From: Candidatus Heimdallarchaeota archaeon | GTDB lineage: Archaea; Asgardarchaeota; Heimdallarchaeia; Heimdallarchaeales; Kariarchaeaceae | NCBI GenBank assembly: GCA_015522385.1 | Contig: WAMJ01000292.1 | Coordinates: forward strand, 18,073-82,072 | Direction of reading: 5' to 3' | DNA length: 64,000 bases | In this document: piece by piece, positions 60,744 to 64,000 of the stretch | How the letters are laid out: each line of letters opens with the position of its first letter | Numbering within the stretch: position 1 is the first letter of the stretch | Translations under genes and position numbers: made by a program | The notes under the pieces: model-generated | Told to the model about the DNA's origin: nothing | Seen by the model: the letters and a program-made list of their open reading frames with translations, nothing else | The model's database searches: none

Positions 60744-62031
60744 GTTTCTCAATATCAGCAATTTCCTTCTCTAAACTAGCTGTCAGATTCTCGTGACCGT
60801 CCTCAGTGATGAGTATATTGTCCTCAATCCGGACACCGATTCCACGGTACTTCTCCTCAATATCGTCATCTGTGGGAATATAGAGCCCTGGTTCGATCGT
60901 GAACACATGTCCGGGTTCAAGCACGCTCTCCTTGAGGGAGATTCGGGAGGTATCGTGAGTGTCAATTCCCAGCCAGTGGCCGAGACCGTGCATAAAGAAT
61001 CTCCTATAGTCCTTGTTCTCTATAAGGTCATCGAGATTTCCTTGCAGAAGTCCGAGCTTTATCATCCCTTCGGTGAGTATGCGAATGGACTTTTCCATAA
61101 TGTCGGAGAATTTCACCCCAGGTCGGCACATGGCAATACATTCATTCTGCGCATCAAGAACGATTTGATATACTTCCTTTTGTGCCTCGGTGAATTTCCC
61201 ATTAGCAGGCCATGTCCGGGTGATATCGGCAGCATAATACTGGTACTCAGATCCGCAATCTGCAAGTATAAGGTCACCGTCCTCCACTCTGTCACTATTC
61301 TCGATGTAGTGGAGGATAGTTGCGTTCACACCCGATCCTACAATCGATGTATACGCAGGTCTTCGAGCCCCATTCTTAAGGAAATGATACTGATATATAG
61401 CCTCAATTTCATACTCCATCATTCCGGGTCTGGTCTCCCTGATTGCTGCTCTGTGAGCCTCAATACTAATCTGGTTTGTTCTCCTCAGTAATTCGACCTC
61501 ATATGCACTCTTCTTGGTTCTCATCTTCTCAATTACCAATGTGGGGTTGATGATGGTATGGGGACCAGTCTTTGATTTGCGTTTAGCCTTGTAAGCCTTG
61601 GCAATCAACCCGAGAATTATCTCATCCATTTTCTTGCTACGTTCTATCTCATAGTATACCGTCTCGTAGTTGGGGAGTTTCTTGGATAGAACCTCTTCGA
61701 GGTTCTCATTACTGAAGCTCTCATCAGCACCGTATATTGAAATAGCTCCCTCCAGACCAGCTCTTCTGCCATTCCAAGTCTCGAACTCAGGATCGCGTGG
61801 AGGGACAACCATGGTGAATTTCTGCGACTCATCGTTTTTCTCGAAGATCAGAACAGTCTTGGGCTCTTTAAAACCCGATAGATAGTAGAGGTCGGAGTTC
61901 TGCCTATAGTAGTAATCTACATCATTGCTCATAGTACTCGTGTCGTTACTTGTGAGAATGGCAATTGAATTGTTCTCCATATGTGAGAAGAAACGCTTTC
62001 TCCTCTCGGCAAATTCCATCCCGTTGTACAT
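60730..62031 (-). CDS. pepP: M24B metallopeptidase, Xaa-Pro aminopeptidase type
   Basis: The 433-residue protein has the aminopeptidase P N-terminal domain (DYYYRQNSDLYYLSGF) and a pita-bread domain with metal ligands in LILADCGSEYQYYAADITR (two Asp), HGLGHWLGIDTHD (His), FTIEPGLYI and IGVRIEDNILIT (Glu). It should remove N-terminal residues before Pro, in the cytoplasm. It ends at a convergent small gene. Confidence 0.93.
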   Translation of the reverse strand: MYNGMEFAERRKRFFSHMENNSIAILTSNDTSTMSNDVDYYYRQNSDLYYLSGFKEPKTVLIFEKNDESQKFTMVVPPRDPEFETWNGRRAGLEGAISIYGADESFSNENLEEVLSKKLPNYETVYYEIERSKKMDEIILGLIAKAYKAKRKSKTGPHTIINPTLVIEKMRTKKSAYEVELLRRTNQISIEAHRAAIRETRPGMMEYEIEAIYQYHFLKNGARRPAYTSIVGSGVNATILHYIENSDRVEDGDLILADCGSEYQYYAADITRTWPANGKFTEAQKEVYQIVLDAQNECIAMCRPGVKFSDIMEKSIRILTEGMIKLGLLQGNLDDLIENKDYRRFFMHGLGHWLGIDTHDTSRISLKESVLEPGHVFTIEPGLYIPTDDDIEEKYRGIGVRIEDNILITEDGHENLTASLEKEIADIEKLMSP

Positions 62032-62077
62032 ACCTCATTAGAGTCTACCTGATTAATAAAGTCTGAAGTCTAGAACC

Positions 62078-62428
62078 TTAATGTATGGAGATTGAGGGGC
62101 GAACGTCCATCATCTTCATTCCGAATCTGTCCAGATTGTCTACCAGTTCACAAAGAAGTGGTCCGAATTCTCCTATGAAATACATATGCTGATTTGGACC
62201 TGTCGATCTCTTCTCGACAAGATTGTTCTTGGAGAATTCGCTAAGGAGATCTGAAAGTACCGATGCAGAGATTCCAACGATCTTGGTTTTCAATTCACCG
62301 AACGATGCTGGAGAGTGGGAGAGAGTATGTAGAACAACCAGAGCCCATTTCTTTCCCATCAACCTTATTGTCTCTGTCACGTGGTCAGGGAGGTCATGCT
62401 CGGGATGGATGTGAATGTCTCCTTTCAT
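62078..62428 (-). CDS. HxlR-family winged-helix regulator
   Basis: The 116-residue protein has the HxlR fold: LMGKKWALVVLHTL, SFGELKTKIVGISASVLSDL and NNLVEKRSTGPNQHMYFIG (wing). HxlR proteins sense redox-active or aldehyde compounds, though no conserved sensing Cys is obvious here. It is divergent from the histidine phosphatase gene and may control it. TTAAAAATAT (62451-62460) is 27 bases from its ATG on the minus strand. Confidence 0.88.
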   Translation of the reverse strand: MKGDIHIHPEHDLPDHVTETIRLMGKKWALVVLHTLSHSPASFGELKTKIVGISASVLSDLLSEFSKNNLVEKRSTGPNQHMYFIGEFGPLLCELVDNLDRFGMKMMDVRPSISIH

Positions 62429-62501
62429 GACTTTAAATGAGCTTTACTCCTTAAAAATATATGTTCGATACTAAAGCATCTGGAAATTAATTTTCCAACC
62501 C

Positions 62502-63185
62502 ATGATCGGAATTCTTCTAAAGACCCCATCTATCCGTCTGGTGTTGAACATCAACTTCTATTTAATCAGGCATGGGGTGACGGACTGGAATATAACCCGA
62601 AGATTCCAAGGTCATCAGGATGTCCCACTGAATACTCATGGAAAGAATCAGGCGATTCTGACAGCCAAGGAACTTAGAAGCATAAATCTCGACAGAATCT
62701 ATACATCCGATCTAAGCCGAGCAGCAGAAACCGCGAGGATCATATGGAAGGAGCAAGTCAACTCGTCACTGCATATCACCAAGGATCTCAGGGAGGGATA
62801 TGGGGGAGAGTTGGAGGGAAGGGTCTTTGGGTCGAAGTTGGGAAACTCTGAGATATCGTCTCTCAACTCATTGAGATCGATGATTAAAAACCACGGAGAG
62901 TCCCTTGATGACGTCTTTGAGAGAACAATGCAGACATTCAACAGGATTGTTCAATCCGCTGAAAACGGATCAAATATAGCGGTAGTATCCCACGGAGGAC
63001 CTATCAGACTCTTCATAGGATTCGTTAAGGGAGTAAGGCACTCCGATGTTATTGGAATGAAGCTTGGTAATTGTTCGATTACGCGTATACGGTATGACGA
63101 TGGGAAATGGACGATTGCTGACCTTAACTCAATCAGCCATCTAGGAGAATATTACTCCAAGAAAATAAAATTCGTAAACCCTTAG
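62502..63185 (+). CDS. Histidine phosphatase superfamily protein (GpmB-like)
   Basis: The 227-residue protein has the R-H-G catalytic motif (LIRHGVTDWNITRRFQGHQD), SDLSRAAETARII, an acidic loop and VSHGGPIRLF with the second catalytic His. The family includes phosphoglycerate mutases, cobalamin phosphatases and others; the substrate cannot be told. The N-terminus from 62502 is 13 residues longer than usual; the GTG at 62541 may be the true start given AATTAATT at 62485-62492. Confidence 0.85.
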   Translation: MIGILLKTPSIRLVLNINFYLIRHGVTDWNITRRFQGHQDVPLNTHGKNQAILTAKELRSINLDRIYTSDLSRAAETARIIWKEQVNSSLHITKDLREGYGGELEGRVFGSKLGNSEISSLNSLRSMIKNHGESLDDVFERTMQTFNRIVQSAENGSNIAVVSHGGPIRLFIGFVKGVRHSDVIGMKLGNCSITRIRYDDGKWTIADLNSISHLGEYYSKKIKFVNP

Positions 63186-63353
63186 AATCTCAATTTACAA
63201 ATTTTATGAGTCCTATTTGATTATGCGCAATCGAAATTATTTAATTAGTCATCAGTTAAAATTAACTATTGAAATTTCCACCTTACCCTACTAAAACAGC
63301 CAATAAATCGGCTGGAGATACAAAAATTTCAAATATTTGTATGTTAGCAAATC

Positions 63354-63369
63354 GTACCACTATCGGTAC
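63354..63369. promoter_or_regulatory. Palindrome GTACC-N6-GGTAC upstream of the P-type ATPase
   Basis: The 16-bp perfect inverted repeat sits where transcription should begin if AAATATTT (63331-63338) is the TATA box, that is near 63361. The rest of the gap (63186-63398) is AT-rich and has a small hairpin-like CAGCC...GGCTG pair near 63300. An operator for a metal- or ion-responsive regulator is plausible. Confidence 0.4.
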
Positions 63370-63398
63370 TGAATCAGTTAGGGATAGAGGTGAATAGA

Positions 63399-64000
63399 AT
63401 GAGTTATCCCGATGAACACGCTGACTTCCATGCAATGTCCAAAGAAGAGGTCATGGAGTACTATAAGACATCTCCGGAAGGACTTTCAACACAGGAGGCT
63501 AGTATCAGACTTCAACACTACCAGACAAATGAGCTTATTGAAGGGAAAAAAACTACAGTACTTGAAATATTCATTTCCCAGTTCAAGGACATTCTTGTTT
63601 GGACACTGATAGGAGCGGCAGTTGTTAGTGGAATCATTGGGATCAAAGAAGGAGACTTTGTTGATACGATATTGATAGCAGTAATTTTGATTATCAATGC
63701 CTTTGTTGGAACCTATCAAGAATGGCGAGCGGATAAGGCTATCGATGCACTGAAAAAGATGGTCTCACACCTTAGCCACGTACAGAGAGACAATGAAGAG
63801 TTAGAAATTCCGTCCAAGGAGCTCGTTCCGGGTGACATTATTATTATCAAACAGGGAGATCGAGTACCGGCAGATGCAAGGCTCATCGAGTCAATCAACC
63901 TCAGAACAGAGGAGGCTCAACTCACGGGTGAGAGTCTCGAAGTCCAGAAGTCCTCCTTCACCAAAGTACAGACCAATGCACCCCTTGGTGATCAGGTGAA
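63399..64000 (+). CDS. P-type cation-transporting ATPase, type II (3' partial)
   Basis: Translated from the ATG at 63399 (AGAGGTGA precedes it) this gives about 200 residues before the window ends. The N-terminal cytoplasmic region GLSTQEASIRL, two membrane helices (about residues 65-105), ELVPGDIIIIKQGDRVPADARL and QLTGES are the A-domain and approach of calcium/cation ATPases. The phosphorylation DKTGT and P domain lie beyond 64000. The cation specificity cannot be given; calcium or manganese transport is the family norm. Confidence 0.92.
   Translation, partial: MSYPDEHADFHAMSKEEVMEYYKTSPEGLSTQEASIRLQHYQTNELIEGKKTTVLEIFISQFKDILVWTLIGAAVVSGIIGIKEGDFVDTILIAVILIINAFVGTYQEWRADKAIDALKKMVSHLSHVQRDNEELEIPSKELVPGDIIIIKQGDRVPADARLIESINLRTEEAQLTGESLEVQKSSFTKVQTNAPLGDQV

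Noticed and set aside
60783..61491. Open frames opposite the M24 peptidase gene
   Set aside because: They are antisense shadows without domain signatures, while the peptidase has complete metal-binding motifs.

Overview
The window is archaeal chromosomal DNA with genes packed on both strands. Diagnostic archaeal genes are an Orc1/Cdc6 initiator, membrane-anchored LonB, a CDP-archaeol synthase (CarS), the COG1107 DHH nuclease with a DnaJ-type zinc finger, the neighbouring UPF0200 and UPF0201 genes, a Trm-G10-type tRNA methyltransferase and RNase Z. Promoters fit this: many start codons, including GTG and one probable TTG, lie 25 to 30 bases after the centre of a TATA-like box, so leaderless mRNAs look common. 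Strong Shine-Dalgarno sites occur mainly inside operons. The mixture of giant calcium-repeat surface proteins, a Fix (EtfABCX) module, an NAD-linked formate dehydrogenase and bacterial-type glycolytic enzymes would suit an Asgard-like or related mesophilic lineage, but no gene here proves the phylum.

Region 1 (1-18.5 kb) is a cell-surface block. A protein of more than 1,200 residues with about 26 thrombospondin-type-3-like calcium repeats is translationally close to a 2,920-residue protein with about 19 FG-GAP-like repeats and Asp-box motifs. Both end in a membrane anchor. A divergent secreted protein and a MacB-like transporter follow: one 966-residue double-FtsX permease and two ATPases, one of which carries a C-terminal AbrB-like domain.

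Region 2 (18.6-30.3 kb) holds energy and amino-acid genes. EtfBA (FixAB) and FixCX flank a TerB-like protein, a group II PLP decarboxylase, a TetR-ATPase-permease operon and AzlCD. Malate dehydrogenase and a 43-residue membrane protein lie next to FixC. Three 14-bp palindromes at exact 16-bp spacing sit between tetR and azlC.

Region 3 (30.4-45.4 kb) has two peptide-type ABC permeases, one with a fused PH-like N-terminus and a long acidic tail, then the COG1107 nuclease, CarS, a three-gene NuoE-NuoF-FdhA formate dehydrogenase that may be electron-bifurcating, a GNAT protein and a NosD-like surface protein whose promoter carries a palindrome.

Region 4 (45.4-64 kb) is housekeeping: uridine-kinase-like protein, Orc1/Cdc6 beside a possible origin, UPF0200/UPF0201, a prs-trmG10-rnz operon, LonB, an RmlD-like protein lacking its catalytic Tyr, several unknown proteins, GpmI divergent from a family 1 glycosidase, an M24 peptidase, an HxlR regulator, a histidine phosphatase and the start of a P-type cation ATPase. 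I saw no CRISPR array, transposase, rRNA or convincing tRNA. No intergenic stretch exceeds about 300 bases; the longest is 12474-12753.
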